Shown piece after piece: positions 7,251 to 14,679 of a DNA stretch of 24,491 nt (positions within the stretch are counted from its first letter, which is position 1; the number at the start of each line of letters is the position of its first letter). Under the pieces are notes generated by a model, which ran no database searches, was not told the origin of the DNA, and saw only the letters and a list, made by a program, of their open reading frames with translations. The position numbers and the translations under genes are program-made. This stretch comes from Syntrophopropionicum sp964397525 (GTDB lineage Bacteria; Bacillota; Desulfotomaculia; Desulfotomaculales; Pelotomaculaceae): the NCBI GenBank assembly GCA_964397525.1, contig CAYNIY010000024.1, forward strand, positions 1-24,491, written 5' to 3'.

Positions 7251-7387
7251 GGTCGTGGGCCGTCAGTCGTTGGACGTCGGTATATCCTGTATTCCTTTTT
7301 GTTTATAAAATATTGTAAACCTGCTTTTCGCAAGGTCGAATTCCTTTGCCTTTGTGCGGCTGAAGCCGCACCTACAGTTCTCAGGTG
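7251..7387. repeat. Heptad inverted element, copy 1 (ecfA1-ecfA2 spacer)
   Basis: The left arm at 7251-7281 reads in 7-bp steps as GGTCGTG GGCCGTC AGTCGTT GGACGTC GG. The right arm is reduced to TTCTCAGGTG near 7378. Between them lie GTATTCC, shared with copy 5, an AT-rich stretch and a TGTAGG-type hairpin (7353-7376). Confidence 0.65.
7353..7376. repeat. GTGCGGC hairpin repeat, copy 1 (partial)
   Basis: GTGCGGCTGAAGCCGCAC is an eight-pair hairpin with a two-base loop, followed by CTACA. The same 24-bp unit occurs at 20705-20728 (one mismatch) and 23839-23862. The TGTAGG half seen in the other two copies is missing here. Confidence 0.85.
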
Positions 7388-7400
7388 TTATACAATACGG

Positions 7401-8252
7401 CTAACTGGTGAGATAGGAAACCAGATCATCAATAGCAAGAATTCCGTCGGGTAATGAGCAGCCCCGCCTGCGCAGGCCTGAAGCAATTTCAGCTGCAGCC
7501 GGCAGCTTGAGGCCCAAACTTTCCAGCAGGCTAACCTCTGAAAAGACTTCAGCAGGAGTACCGGTAAAGGCAATCCTGCCGCCCGACATAATAGCGACTC
7601 TATCCGCTCTGGCAGCCTCCTCCATGATATGGGTAACCAGTACAACAGTAGTATTCATGGTCCGGTTAAGGCGGGCGAGCGTTTCCATAAGCTCAGCACG
7701 CCCGGAGGGATCAAGCATTGAACTCGGCTCGTCCAGCACCAGGCATGAGGGCTGCATGACCAGCACTCCGGCTATGGCCAGACGCTGTTTTTGCCCGCCG
7801 GAAAGCATATGGGGGGCGTGTTTGGAGTACTGAGACAACCCTGTCAAAACCAAGGCCTCTTCCACTCTTTTCTGCACTACTTCGGAAGGAAGCCCTAAAT
7901 TCTCAGCACCAAATGCCGCATCTTCCTCAACAAGAGAACTGACAATCTGGTTATCCGGGTTCTGAAATACCATACCTACCTGACGGCGTATCTCCCAAAC
8001 ATTCTCCGGGCAAATGGTATCCATCCCCCCGACTAAGACACTGCCGCCTGCTGGTTTTAACAAAGCGTTAAAATGCCTGGCCAGGGTGGATTTTCCAGAT
8101 CCGTTTGGGCCGACAATCGCAAGGAATTCCCCCTCACTTACAGTAAGGTTTACTCCGGACAAAGCCTGGTGCTCACCAGGCTTACCGCGGTTGTAAATGT
8201 AGGTAAGATCTTTAACCTTAATAAAAATTCTGTTCTCTTCACATGCTTCCAT
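7401..8252 (-). CDS. ecfA1: ECF transporter ATP-binding protein EcfA1
   Basis: Partner ATPase of EcfA2 in the ECF importer. 283 residues. Walker A is GPNGSGKST (48-56), the Q-loop is VFQNPDNQ (95-102), the signature LSGGQKQR is at 150-157, Walker B LVLDEP carries Asp174 and Glu175, and the switch His208 is in VTHIMEE. FQNPDNQIV and a canonical LSGGQ signature are typical of the A1 subunit. The ATG overlaps the rplQ stop as TAATG, so translation is coupled to the end of the alpha operon. This rplQ-ecfA1 junction is common in Firmicutes and supports the assignment. Confidence 0.96.
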   Translation of the reverse strand: MEACEENRIFIKVKDLTYIYNRGKPGEHQALSGVNLTVSEGEFLAIVGPNGSGKSTLARHFNALLKPAGGSVLVGGMDTICPENVWEIRRQVGMVFQNPDNQIVSSLVEEDAAFGAENLGLPSEVVQKRVEEALVLTGLSQYSKHAPHMLSGGQKQRLAIAGVLVMQPSCLVLDEPSSMLDPSGRAELMETLARLNRTMNTTVVLVTHIMEEAARADRVAIMSGGRIAFTGTPAEVFSEVSLLESLGLKLPAAAEIASGLRRRGCSLPDGILAIDDLVSYLTS

Positions 8253-8590
8253 TAGACTAATTCTAAAATTACCATTTCCGCAGCATCACCACGGCGGTGG
8301 CCTACCTTGATCAAACGGGTATAACCGCCGGAGCGGTCGGCATACTTTGGCGCAATTGTATCGAAAAGTTTTCTGACCACTTCTTCTTCGTACAAATAGG
8401 CAAGTGCCTGGCGGCGAGCCGCGAGGTCACCCTGCTTGGCGGTTGTGACCATTTTCTCTGCAATGCTTTTTACTTCCTTGGCTCTTGTCTCGGTAGTATT
8501 AATCCGTTCATCCCGGAAGAGGGATGTGACCAGGTTGCGGAGCATAGCCTTGCGGTGGCCTGTATTAATACCTAATTTCTGATAGCCCAC
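8252..8590 (-). CDS. rplQ: 50S ribosomal protein L17
   Basis: Large-subunit protein near the exit tunnel. 112 residues beginning MGYQKLG, with the conserved HRKAMLRNLVTSL and a C-terminal RLIKVGHRRGDAAEM; the short bacterial form. The start is GTG (8590-8588), ten bases after GGAGG. It follows rpoA by 16 bp, the standard end of the alpha operon, and its stop overlaps the ecfA1 start by one base. Confidence 0.98.
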   Translation of the reverse strand: MGYQKLGINTGHRKAMLRNLVTSLFRDERINTTETRAKEVKSIAEKMVTTAKQGDLAARRQALAYLYEEEVVRKLFDTIAPKYADRSGGYTRLIKVGHRRGDAAEMVILELV

Positions 8591-8606
8591 TTTTTAAAGC
8601 CCTCCC

Positions 8607-9554
8607 TTACTCGTCTTCCTTCCTCAGCGAAAGACCTAGTTCTTCCAGCTTGTTAATGACCTCCTCCAGGGATTTTTTCCCCAGATTCCTGACTTTCATC
8701 ATGTCTTCTTCATCGCGCTGGATTAGTTCCTCTACAGTATTGATACCGGCCCGTTTTAGGCAGTTATATGACCGCACTGAAAGGTCCAGTTCCTCTATTG
8801 TCATCTCCAGGAGCTTGTCTTTTTGCTCCTCTTCTTTTTCTACCATGATCTCAACATCGTTTACGCTTTCAGTAAGACCAATAAAAAGACGCAGGTGATC
8901 ATTCAATATTTTAGCCGAGAGGCTGGTAGCCTCATCAGGCCTGATGCTGCCGTTGGTCCATACTTCAAGAGACAACTTGTCAAAATCTGTAACCTGGCCA
9001 ACCCTGGTGTTTTCAACAGTATAATTCACTTTTTTCACCGGTGTAAAAGCCGAATCTATAGGGATGACCCCGATGATATGATCACCCTTTTTATTGCGCT
9101 CGGCAGTGACGTATCCCCGCCCCTTGGAAACCATAATCTCCATTGCCAGCCTTGAGTTGCTGGCCAGGGTGGCGATAACCAGTTCCGGATTCAGTATTTC
9201 TACGTCCGCATCGTGGATGATATCGCCTGCCGTTATTATCCCCTCAGATGTCGCTTCTATCCTGAGAATCTTCTCATCCTCGCCATATATTTTCAAACGA
9301 AGATTTTTGAGATTCAGAATGATGTCGGTAACATCCTCGACAACACCGGGTATGGTTGAAAACTCATGCAGTACACCGTCTATTTTAACGGATGTTACAG
9401 CCGCGCCAGGCAGGGAAGAAAGCAGGATGCGGCGCAATGAATTGCCCAGAGTAATCCCATAACCCCTCTCCAGGGGTTCCACTACAAATTTACCATAGGT
9501 ATTATCGTCGCTGATTTCAACGATCTCAATTTTAGGTTTCTCGATTTCGAGCAT
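8607..9554 (-). CDS. rpoA: DNA-directed RNA polymerase subunit alpha
   Basis: Nucleates assembly of RNA polymerase and contacts promoter UP elements and activators. 315 residues: the N-terminal dimerisation domain (1 to about 230) contains RGYGITLGNSLRRILLSSLPG, and after an acidic linker (VEKEEEQKDKL) comes the C-terminal domain (about 250-315) with LDLSVRSYNCLKRAGINTVEEL and RNLGKKSLEEV. Its ATG follows GGAGGG. It lies in the alpha operon between rpsD and rplQ; the spacer to rpsD is 121 bp and holds heptad element copy 2. Confidence 0.98.
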   Translation of the reverse strand: MLEIEKPKIEIVEISDDNTYGKFVVEPLERGYGITLGNSLRRILLSSLPGAAVTSVKIDGVLHEFSTIPGVVEDVTDIILNLKNLRLKIYGEDEKILRIEATSEGIITAGDIIHDADVEILNPELVIATLASNSRLAMEIMVSKGRGYVTAERNKKGDHIIGVIPIDSAFTPVKKVNYTVENTRVGQVTDFDKLSLEVWTNGSIRPDEATSLSAKILNDHLRLFIGLTESVNDVEIMVEKEEEQKDKLLEMTIEELDLSVRSYNCLKRAGINTVEELIQRDEEDMMKVRNLGKKSLEEVINKLEELGLSLRKEDE

Positions 9555-9572
9555 AAAGGTTCCCTCCTATTG

Positions 9573-9675
9573 GTGGTTGGCGGTCAGTGGTTAGCAGTTA
9601 GAGATTGGCATTTCAGGCATTCGCCTACGCGAACACCGGCAAACAACCCAAGACCAACAAACAACAACCAAATTC
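9573..9675. repeat. Heptad inverted element, copy 2 (rpsD-rpoA spacer)
   Basis: The left arm reads in 7-bp steps TGGTGGT TGGCGGT CAGTGGT TAGCAGT TAGAGAT. The right arm (9640-9672) reads CAAACAA CCCAAGA CCAACAA ACAACAA CC, complementary in type to the left arm. The words differ from the other copies but the period and inversion are the same. The right arm ends about four bases before the rpsD stop codon (9678-9676). A small TTCGCctacGCGAA hairpin lies in the centre. Confidence 0.6.
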
Positions 9676-10302
9676 CTATCTGGAGTACAGCTCTACGATC
9701 AGGTGCTCCTGCACCGTAGCATCAATTTGATCCCGCGTTGGATAATCCACTACCCTAGCCCTGGCCTGTTCCGTCTCAAGTTCAAGCCAAGAGGGTGGCG
9801 TGCGATCGCCTGATCTCTCCATCAATTCCTTGATCTTTGGTGATTCCTTGCTTTTATCCCGGATAGTTATTACATCGCCAACCCTGATCAAATATGAAGG
9901 GATGTTCACCTTCCGGCCGTTTACCATGAAATGGCCGTGACGAACAAGCTGTCTTGCTTCACTGCGTGATGATCCCAGACCAAGACGGTAGATTACGTTG
10001 TCCAGGCGTCTTTCCAGAAGGCGGAGCAGGTTTTCACCGGTGACACCGGTCTGCCTTTCAGCTTTTTCAAAGTACCTTCTGAACTGGCTTTCCAAAATGC
10101 CGTACATCCTGCGGGCTTTTTGCTTTTCTCTCAGCTGCAGCCCGTATTCTGAAACTTTTTTACGTCCCTGTCCATGCTGGCCCGGAGCATAAGCCTTGCG
10201 CTCAATCGCACACTTCGGGGTGTAGCACCTGTCTCCTTTTAGAAAAAGCTTCAGTCCTTCCCGGCGGCAAAGCCGGCAGACCGATCCAGTATATCTTGCC
10301 AA
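9676..10302 (-). CDS. rpsD: 30S ribosomal protein S4, zinc-binding form
   Basis: Primary 16S rRNA-binding protein of the small-subunit body. 208 residues. Cys9, Cys12, Cys26 and Cys31 form the zinc knuckle of the C+ type, followed by the S4 RNA-binding domain (about 98-160, containing RLDNVIYRLGLGSSRSEARQ). The start is TTG (10302-10300), ten bases after GGAGG, giving the canonical MARYTG. It lies 15 bp after rpsK, inside the alpha operon as in many clostridia. Confidence 0.98.
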   Translation of the reverse strand: MARYTGSVCRLCRREGLKLFLKGDRCYTPKCAIERKAYAPGQHGQGRKKVSEYGLQLREKQKARRMYGILESQFRRYFEKAERQTGVTGENLLRLLERRLDNVIYRLGLGSSRSEARQLVRHGHFMVNGRKVNIPSYLIRVGDVITIRDKSKESPKIKELMERSGDRTPPSWLELETEQARARVVDYPTRDQIDATVQEHLIVELYSR

Positions 10303-10317
10303 AAATAGCGCACCTCC

Positions 10318-10707
10318 TTATACTCTCCGGCGCTTGGGCGGCCGGCATCCGTTATGAGGAATTGGAGTAACATCCTTAATCATATTAACTTCCAACCCGG
10401 CAGCCTGCAGGGAGCGTATGGCAGCTTCCCGGCCGGCGCCCGGCCCTTTAACCATGACTTCCACTTCTTTCAGGCCGTGTTCCATGGCCTCTTTGGCAGC
10501 GTTCTCGGCTGCCAGCTGGGCAGCAAACGGGGTGCTTTTCCTGGAGCCTTTAAAACCCACCCCACCGGCGCTGGCCCATGAAAGAGTATTACCTTTGGTA
10601 TCAGTAATAGTAACGACAGTATTATTGAACGTGGACTTAATGTGAGCAATCCCATTTTCTATGTTTTTGCGTTCACGTTTTTTTGTCCTGGCTACGCGAC
10701 GCGCCAT
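10318..10707 (-). CDS. rpsK: 30S ribosomal protein S11
   Basis: Platform protein contacting the mRNA exit region. 129 residues with GIAHIKSTFNNTVVTITD, SAGGVGFKGSRKSTPFAAQ, and the C-terminal DVTPIPHNGCRPPKRRRV tail typical of S11. The ATG is preceded by GGAGG. It follows rpsM by 18 bp and precedes rpsD by 15 bp. Confidence 0.98.
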   Translation of the reverse strand: MARRVARTKKRERKNIENGIAHIKSTFNNTVVTITDTKGNTLSWASAGGVGFKGSRKSTPFAAQLAAENAAKEAMEHGLKEVEVMVKGPGAGREAAIRSLQAAGLEVNMIKDVTPIPHNGCRPPKRRRV

Positions 10708-10725
10708 TGAACAACCTCCTCTAAC

Positions 10726-11097
10726 CTATTTTTTTCTGCGGACGCCGACAGTCTTCTTCGGTCCCTTGCGGGTCCTGGCGTTTGTTTTTGTCCGCTGGCC
10801 GCGCACAGGCATACCGCGGCGATGCCGCAGGCCCCGATAACAGCCAATTTCAATCAAACGCTTGATGTTTAAAGCGATTTCCCGGCGAAGATCTCCCTCT
10901 ACTTTAAGGTTCTTCTCAATGATATCCCGCAGCCGGTTTATTTCTTCTTCTGTTAAATTCTTCACCCTGGTATCCGGGTTTACTCCGGTCTGGGTCAAGA
11001 TCTTTTGGGACGTTGGCTTGCCAATGCCAAAAACATAGGTAAGGGCAATCTCTACCCTTTTATCCTTGGGCAAGTCAACGCCAGCAATACGTGCCAT
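10726..11097 (-). CDS. rpsM: 30S ribosomal protein S13
   Basis: Head protein of the small subunit, forming bridges to the large subunit and touching the P-site tRNA. 123 residues with MARIAGVDLPKDKRVEIAL, the YVFGIGK helix-hairpin motif, and the conserved RHRRGMPVRGQRTKTNARTR; the basic tail GVRRKK is intact. The ATG is served by a GGAGG that follows the rpmJ stop codon, with a gap of 22 bp. Confidence 0.98.
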   Translation of the reverse strand: MARIAGVDLPKDKRVEIALTYVFGIGKPTSQKILTQTGVNPDTRVKNLTEEEINRLRDIIEKNLKVEGDLRREIALNIKRLIEIGCYRGLRHRRGMPVRGQRTKTNARTRKGPKKTVGVRRKK

Positions 11098-11119
11098 ATT
11101 CTATTCAACACCTCCTGTT

Positions 11120-11233
11120 TTACCCTTGAACCTGTTTGTGTTTTGGGTTTTCACAGATTATCATGACCTTACCATTCCTGCGAATAATTTTACATTTTTC
11201 GCACATAGGTTTAACCGATGGCCTGACTTTCAC
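11120..11233 (-). CDS. rpmJ: 50S ribosomal protein L36, zinc-binding form
   Basis: The smallest large-subunit protein, 37 residues: begins MKVRPSVKPMC and ends NPKHKQVQG. Cys11, Cys14, Cys27 and His32 form the zinc-binding set of the C+ type. Two starts are possible. GTG at 11233 gives the canonical MKVRPS start with seven bases after GGAGG; the ATG one codon upstream would add one residue and leave only four. GTG is preferred. It sits between infA and rpsM as usual, but 121 bp of repeat-filled spacer separate it from infA. Confidence 0.95.
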   Translation of the reverse strand: MKVRPSVKPMCEKCKIIRRNGKVMIICENPKHKQVQG

Positions 11234-11251
11234 CATCAACCCTCCTTAATT

Positions 11252-11354
11252 CGGTCGTCAGTCGTCAGACGTCAGGATTCGGATTGCATTTTGGTATTAA
11301 TTCTGCGAATTCCCTCCGACCTGGCTGTTTTTTTGTGACTACTGACTACTGATT
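11252..11354. repeat. Heptad inverted element, copy 3 (infA-rpmJ spacer)
   Basis: The left arm reads GGTCGTC AGTCGTC AGACGTC AGG (11252-11275). The right arm reads TGACTAC TGACTAC TGATTTC (11335-11355) and touches the infA stop codon (11357-11355). In the same orientation the words are GTCGTCA on the left and GTAGTCA on the right, one difference. The left arm begins about six bases from the rpmJ ribosome binding site, so the element fills the spacer. Confidence 0.75.
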
Positions 11355-11573
11355 TCACTTATAGCGGTAAACAATTCTACCGCGAGATAAGTCATAAGGG
11401 GAAAGTTCTACCATCACCCGGTCTCCAGCCAGGATCCGGATAAAGTTCATCCTGATTTTCCCCGAAACGTGCGCCAAAACCTTGTGGCCGTTTTGCAGCT
11501 GTACGCGAAACATCGCATTCGGCAGCGGTTCGATCACGGTTCCTTCTACCTCAATCACATCTTGCTTTGACAT
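11355..11573 (-). CDS. infA: Translation initiation factor IF-1
   Basis: OB-fold factor that binds the 30S A site during initiation. 72 residues: MSKQDVIEVEGTVIEPLPNAMF..., with the conserved GKIRMNFIRILAGDRVMVELSPYDL and a YRYK end. The ATG at 11573 gives the canonical N-terminus. The nearest GGAGG lies 15 bases upstream, longer than the usual 5-10; an in-frame upstream start would add a non-conserved hydrophobic extension. It follows the KOW gene and precedes rpmJ, as in Bacillus and clostridia. Confidence 0.97.
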   Translation of the reverse strand: MSKQDVIEVEGTVIEPLPNAMFRVQLQNGHKVLAHVSGKIRMNFIRILAGDRVMVELSPYDLSRGRIVYRYK

Positions 11574-11663
11574 CAGGAATGTAACAAACCTCCTTATATT
11601 TAAAATGGACACTATCCTTCCGCCGGCTGTAAAAATGCAATTCTTCTAAATTTGTCGACATTT

Positions 11664-11948
11664 TTACAGGGGCAGTTGACTGATTAAACTCTTGAGTTCC
11701 TCCCGGACATCTTCGTTGGTAACCCTTTTCCCAATTTGCGCTTTATCAAAAACAATACCTGCAACTGTGTCATAAAATATTAAGTGTTTGATGTTTTTGC
11801 TTTTGGGCTTTTCCACTTTTCGCCCTTCTCCATCTGCAACACGAACCCTGGATTCGTTTTCAACCTGTACTACAAGGTAAAACATACCTCTGTCCCGCCC
11901 TTGTATGGAAGCAACAAGTTGTCCAATCCGTATTTCATTTTCTGACAT
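11664..11948 (-). CDS. KOW-domain RNA-binding protein
   Basis: A 94-residue protein of uncertain function. The N-terminal half (about 6-60: RIGQLVASIQGRDRGMFYLVVQV) is a KOW-type beta barrel as in ribosomal proteins L14e/L27e and NusG; the C-terminal half (about 62-94) is predicted helical. Genes of this kind lie between map and infA in many Firmicutes, so the neighbourhood supports a role with ribosomes or RNA, but the function is not established. The ATG is preceded by AGGGGG rather than GGAGG. A 17-codon mini-ORF with a strong ribosome binding site overlaps its start by 14 bases and could couple its translation. Confidence 0.85.
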   Translation of the reverse strand: MSENEIRIGQLVASIQGRDRGMFYLVVQVENESRVRVADGEGRKVEKPKSKNIKHLIFYDTVAGIVFDKAQIGKRVTNEDVREELKSLISQLPL

Positions 11949-11988
11949 AGCCCATCCCCCTAAGACAAGAGTCGCGAACCGCTCTCAT
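11935..11988 (-). CDS. Possible 17-residue leader peptide overlapping the KOW gene
   Basis: ATG at 11988 follows a perfect GGAGG (12001-11997) with eight bases between, better than the site of the KOW gene itself. It encodes MRAVRDSCLRGMGYVRK and stops with TGA inside the KOW gene, 14 bases past its start. The ATG lies in the loop of an AACCGC/GCGGTT hairpin (11977-11994). No homology is recognised. It may be a coupling peptide, or the strong site may be chance. Conservation would decide. Confidence 0.3.
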   Translation of the reverse strand: MRAVRDSCLRGMGYVRK

Positions 11989-12018
11989 GCGGTTGTCCTC
12001 CGCTTGATGCAAGCCGCC
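11949..12018 (-). promoter_or_regulatory. Two hairpins in the map-KOW gene spacer
   Basis: The 70-bp spacer holds GCTTGatgCAAGC (12002-12014) and AACCGC/GCGGTT (11977-11994) around a GGAGG (12001-11997). Neither hairpin is followed by a T-run, so termination is unlikely. They could shape ribosome access between map and the KOW gene. Confidence 0.35.
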
Positions 12019-12765
12019 TCATATCTTGGTAAGTATCTCCGGTTTACCATCGGTGATAGCAATTGTATGTTCGAAATGGGCTGAAAGTTTTGCGTCTAAA
12101 GTTACCACAGTCCAGTTATTCAAAAGAGTATGCACTTCATAAGTGCCCATATTGATCATCGGCTCTATCGCTAATGTCATTCCTGCTTTTAATCTGATTC
12201 CTCTCCCAGGTTTGCCAAAGTTGGGTATCTGTGGATCCTCATGCGGCTGTTTGCCGATACCGTGTCCCACGTAATCCCGCACCACAGAATAACCATAACC
12301 CTCTGCACAGGTTTGTACAGCATGAGATATGTCTGATAACCTGTTTCCTGCCTTTGCCATGGCAATCCCTTTATAAAGTGATTCTTCCGTGGCCTTTAAA
12401 AGATTTAAAACTTCAGGGCTGACTTCTCCCACCGGGTAGGTGGCGGCGCTGTCACCAAAATATCCATTTACTTCAGCCCCAATGTCAATACTGACTATAT
12501 CACCATTTTCCAGTTTTCTTGAACTTGGGAACCCATGTACTACTTCCTCGTTTACAGAAGCGCATATCGTATAAGGAAACCCATAAAGCCCTTTAAAAGC
12601 GGGGCGGGCGCCTGCTTTAATAATGATGTCCTCTGCCAGCCTGTTCAATTCGAGAGTTGTCGTACCCACTTTAATCATCCTGGCAATCTCTCTGTGTACT
12701 CTGGCAACCACCTTCCCGGCTTCGCGCATATATGCAAGTTCCTTCTCAGACTTACAGCTGATCAT
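12019..12765 (-). CDS. map: Methionine aminopeptidase, type I
   Basis: Removes the initiator methionine from nascent proteins. 248 residues. The two-metal site is complete: Asp94 (SIDIGA), Asp105 (FGDSAATY), His168 (VGHGIG), Glu201 (AIEPMINMG) and Glu232 (HFEHTIAI), with His78 and His175 as catalytic histidines. There is no zinc-finger extension, so it is the short type I form. The ATG starts eight bases after the secY stop, and its AGGTGG binding site overlaps that stop. The usual adk gene between secY and map is absent. Confidence 0.97.
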   Translation of the reverse strand: MISCKSEKELAYMREAGKVVARVHREIARMIKVGTTTLELNRLAEDIIIKAGARPAFKGLYGFPYTICASVNEEVVHGFPSSRKLENGDIVSIDIGAEVNGYFGDSAATYPVGEVSPEVLNLLKATEESLYKGIAMAKAGNRLSDISHAVQTCAEGYGYSVVRDYVGHGIGKQPHEDPQIPNFGKPGRGIRLKAGMTLAIEPMINMGTYEVHTLLNNWTVVTLDAKLSAHFEHTIAITDGKPEILTKI

Positions 12766-12773
12766 GTTTCCAC

Positions 12774-14033
12774 CTACTTAATAAATCCCTGATAGCTGCG
12801 CATCAGAAGGTGTGACTCCACCTGTTTCATGGTATCAAGGGCAACACCCACAACAATTAGAAGAGACGTGCCTCCGAAGTATATATTAGGTATTTTAGTA
12901 GCCATCAGCACGAACGTCGGCAGGATCGCAATCAATGCCAGGAATAAGGCTCCGGAAAAAGTCACCCTGCTCATTATCTTAGTGATAAATTCAGCGGTAG
13001 GCCGCCCGGGGCGCAGGCCCGGGATAAAACCACCATATTTTTTAATGTTGTCAGCAACATCATTTGGGTTCATCACTACTGCGGTATAAAAATAGGTGAA
13101 GCCAATTATCAACAGTGCATAGATCAGCGTGTGTGCTGCTGAACCCCAGCCCAGGTAAGTACTGTAAAATGTAGCCACCGCACTGCCCTGAAACATATTA
13201 ACAATGGTCTCCGGAAACATCAAAAGGGATGAGGCAAAAATGATCGGCATAACACCGGCCTGGTTTACCCTAAGAGGCAGGTGGGTAGTCTGCCCACCGT
13301 ATACCCTTCGGCCTACAACCCTCTTCGCGTACCTTACGGGAATACGGCGCTGTCCCTCTTGTACCGCAACCACACAAGCGATTACCAGCGCAGCGATAAT
13401 AACAAGAACTATCAGGCTGAATATGTTGATTGTCCCGGCGTTCAGGTATTCCCCCAGACTCGCCGCGCCCGACGGCAGCCTGGAAACAATTCCGGCAAAG
13501 ATCAAAAGCGAAATGCCGTTACCGATGCCTCTTTCAGTGATCTGCTCACCCATCCACATCAGGAAAGTCGTCCCGGCGGTGATCGTAAGCGCGGCCATCA
13601 CAAAAGCTATTGGGCCTGGATTCTGCATCGACCCGCTGACTCCAACCACCATGCCGATACCCTGAATAAAAGCGAGGACTACTGTAAGGTAACGGGTATA
13701 CTGGGAAATCTTTTTGCGTCCTTCTTCGCCTTCCTTATGAAGCTTCTCAAGGTGAGGTATTACCACCGTAAGCAGCTGCAGGATAATGGAGGCGTTGATG
13801 TATGGCATGATGCCCATGGCAAAAACGGAAAAGTTCTTTAAAGCGCCCCCGGATATAATATCGAAAAATCCAAAAATCGCTCCGCTGTTGACCAGTTCAG
13901 CAAATCGTTCCGGGACGACCCCCGGTACAGGTATATGAGCACCCAGCCTGAAGATAAAGATCATGCCCAGTGTATATAAGAGCTTTGTCCTTAATTCAGA
14001 AACCTTAAAAGCACTCTTGAAACTTTCCAGCAA
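12774..14033 (-). CDS. secY: Protein translocase subunit SecY
   Basis: The channel-forming subunit of the Sec translocon, with about ten membrane helices in 419 residues. Recognisable parts are FRLGAHIPVPGV in the plug region, GIMPYINASIILQLL, TERGIGNGISLLIF, the cytoplasmic QEGQRRIPVRYAKR loop, and KYGGFIPGLRPGRPT. The start is TTG (14033-14031), directly after the rplO TAA with no spacer; GAGGTG inside the end of rplO serves it. It is the last membrane gene of the spc operon and is followed at once by map. Confidence 0.97.
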   Translation of the reverse strand: MLESFKSAFKVSELRTKLLYTLGMIFIFRLGAHIPVPGVVPERFAELVNSGAIFGFFDIISGGALKNFSVFAMGIMPYINASIILQLLTVVIPHLEKLHKEGEEGRKKISQYTRYLTVVLAFIQGIGMVVGVSGSMQNPGPIAFVMAALTITAGTTFLMWMGEQITERGIGNGISLLIFAGIVSRLPSGAASLGEYLNAGTINIFSLIVLVIIAALVIACVVAVQEGQRRIPVRYAKRVVGRRVYGGQTTHLPLRVNQAGVMPIIFASSLLMFPETIVNMFQGSAVATFYSTYLGWGSAAHTLIYALLIIGFTYFYTAVVMNPNDVADNIKKYGGFIPGLRPGRPTAEFITKIMSRVTFSGALFLALIAILPTFVLMATKIPNIYFGGTSLLIVVGVALDTMKQVESHLLMRSYQGFIK

Positions 14034-14474
14034 TTAAATCACCTCAGTTTTACCACCGGCCGCCGCAATCTTTTCTTCAGCCGACTTGCTGAAAGCCTGG
14101 GCTTTAACAGTAAGGGCTTTTTCAAGGTTCCCTTTGCCCAGTATTTTCACACCATCGGCTGTTTTCTTGATAACCCGGGCGGCGAGCAGTGTTTCTGGAG
14201 TTATAACATCCCCGTCTTCGAAACGATTCAATTGACTTATATTGATCGCAATAATTTCCCTGCTAAAAGGATTATAGAATCCGCGCTTGGGCATACGGCG
14301 CTGCAGCGGCATCTGACCGCCTTCAAAACCAGGGCGCACGCCGCCACCGGACCGGCTGTTTTGACCATTGTGGCCCTTGCCTGCCGTTTTACCCAGACCG
14401 GAACCGAGTCCCTGTCCCTTGCGGGTTGGTTTTGTTCTTGCACCGGGAGCCGGCCTTAAGTCATGCAGTTTCAC
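14034..14474 (-). CDS. rplO: 50S ribosomal protein L15
   Basis: Late-assembly large-subunit protein with a glycine-rich extended N-terminus (GQGLGSGLGKTAGKGHNGQ) and a globular C-terminal domain. 146 residues from GTG at 14474, which gives the canonical MKLHDLRPAPGA and lies eight bases after GGAGG. A GTG three codons upstream overlaps that site and is rejected. It abuts secY without spacing, so the two are translationally coupled. Confidence 0.96.
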   Translation of the reverse strand: MKLHDLRPAPGARTKPTRKGQGLGSGLGKTAGKGHNGQNSRSGGGVRPGFEGGQMPLQRRMPKRGFYNPFSREIIAINISQLNRFEDGDVITPETLLAARVIKKTADGVKILGKGNLEKALTVKAQAFSKSAEEKIAAAGGKTEVI

Positions 14475-14488
14475 TTGTCCCACCTCCC

Positions 14489-14668
14489 TTATGCTTCCTC
14501 AACCTTGAGCAAATGGCTTACTTTATTTATAGCACCCCTGATCTGAGGTGTATCTTCCTGGATAACCGAACGGTTTGTCTTGGTCAGGCCCAGGGTGCGC
14601 ACAGTGACCCGCTGGTCTTCCGGGCGGCCAATCAGGCTTTTGACCAGGGTTATCTTTAACTTAGCCAA
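14489..14668 (-). CDS. rpmD: 50S ribosomal protein L30
   Basis: A small 59-residue large-subunit protein: MAKLKITLVKSLIGRPEDQR, then LGLTKTNRSV and DTPQIRGAINKVSHLL, all family hallmarks. The start is TTG (14668-14666), seven bases after GGAGG; a longer reading is possible but adds non-conserved residues that overlap rpsE. It sits 11 bp after rpsE and 14 bp before rplO in the normal spc order. Confidence 0.95.
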   Translation of the reverse strand: MAKLKITLVKSLIGRPEDQRVTVRTLGLTKTNRSVIQEDTPQIRGAINKVSHLLKVEEA

Positions 14669-14679
14669 AATTTTCCCTC

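Noticed and set aside
7281..7330. Promoter for ecfA2 (TTGCGA with a TTTTAT-like -10)
   Set aside because: Hexamers match poorly; the stretch is simply AT-rich. Kept only as a possibility in the ecfA1-ecfA2 finding.
14475..14483. GTG start for rplO at 14483
   Set aside because: It overlaps the GGAGG site; GTG at 14474 gives the canonical L15 N-terminus with normal spacing.
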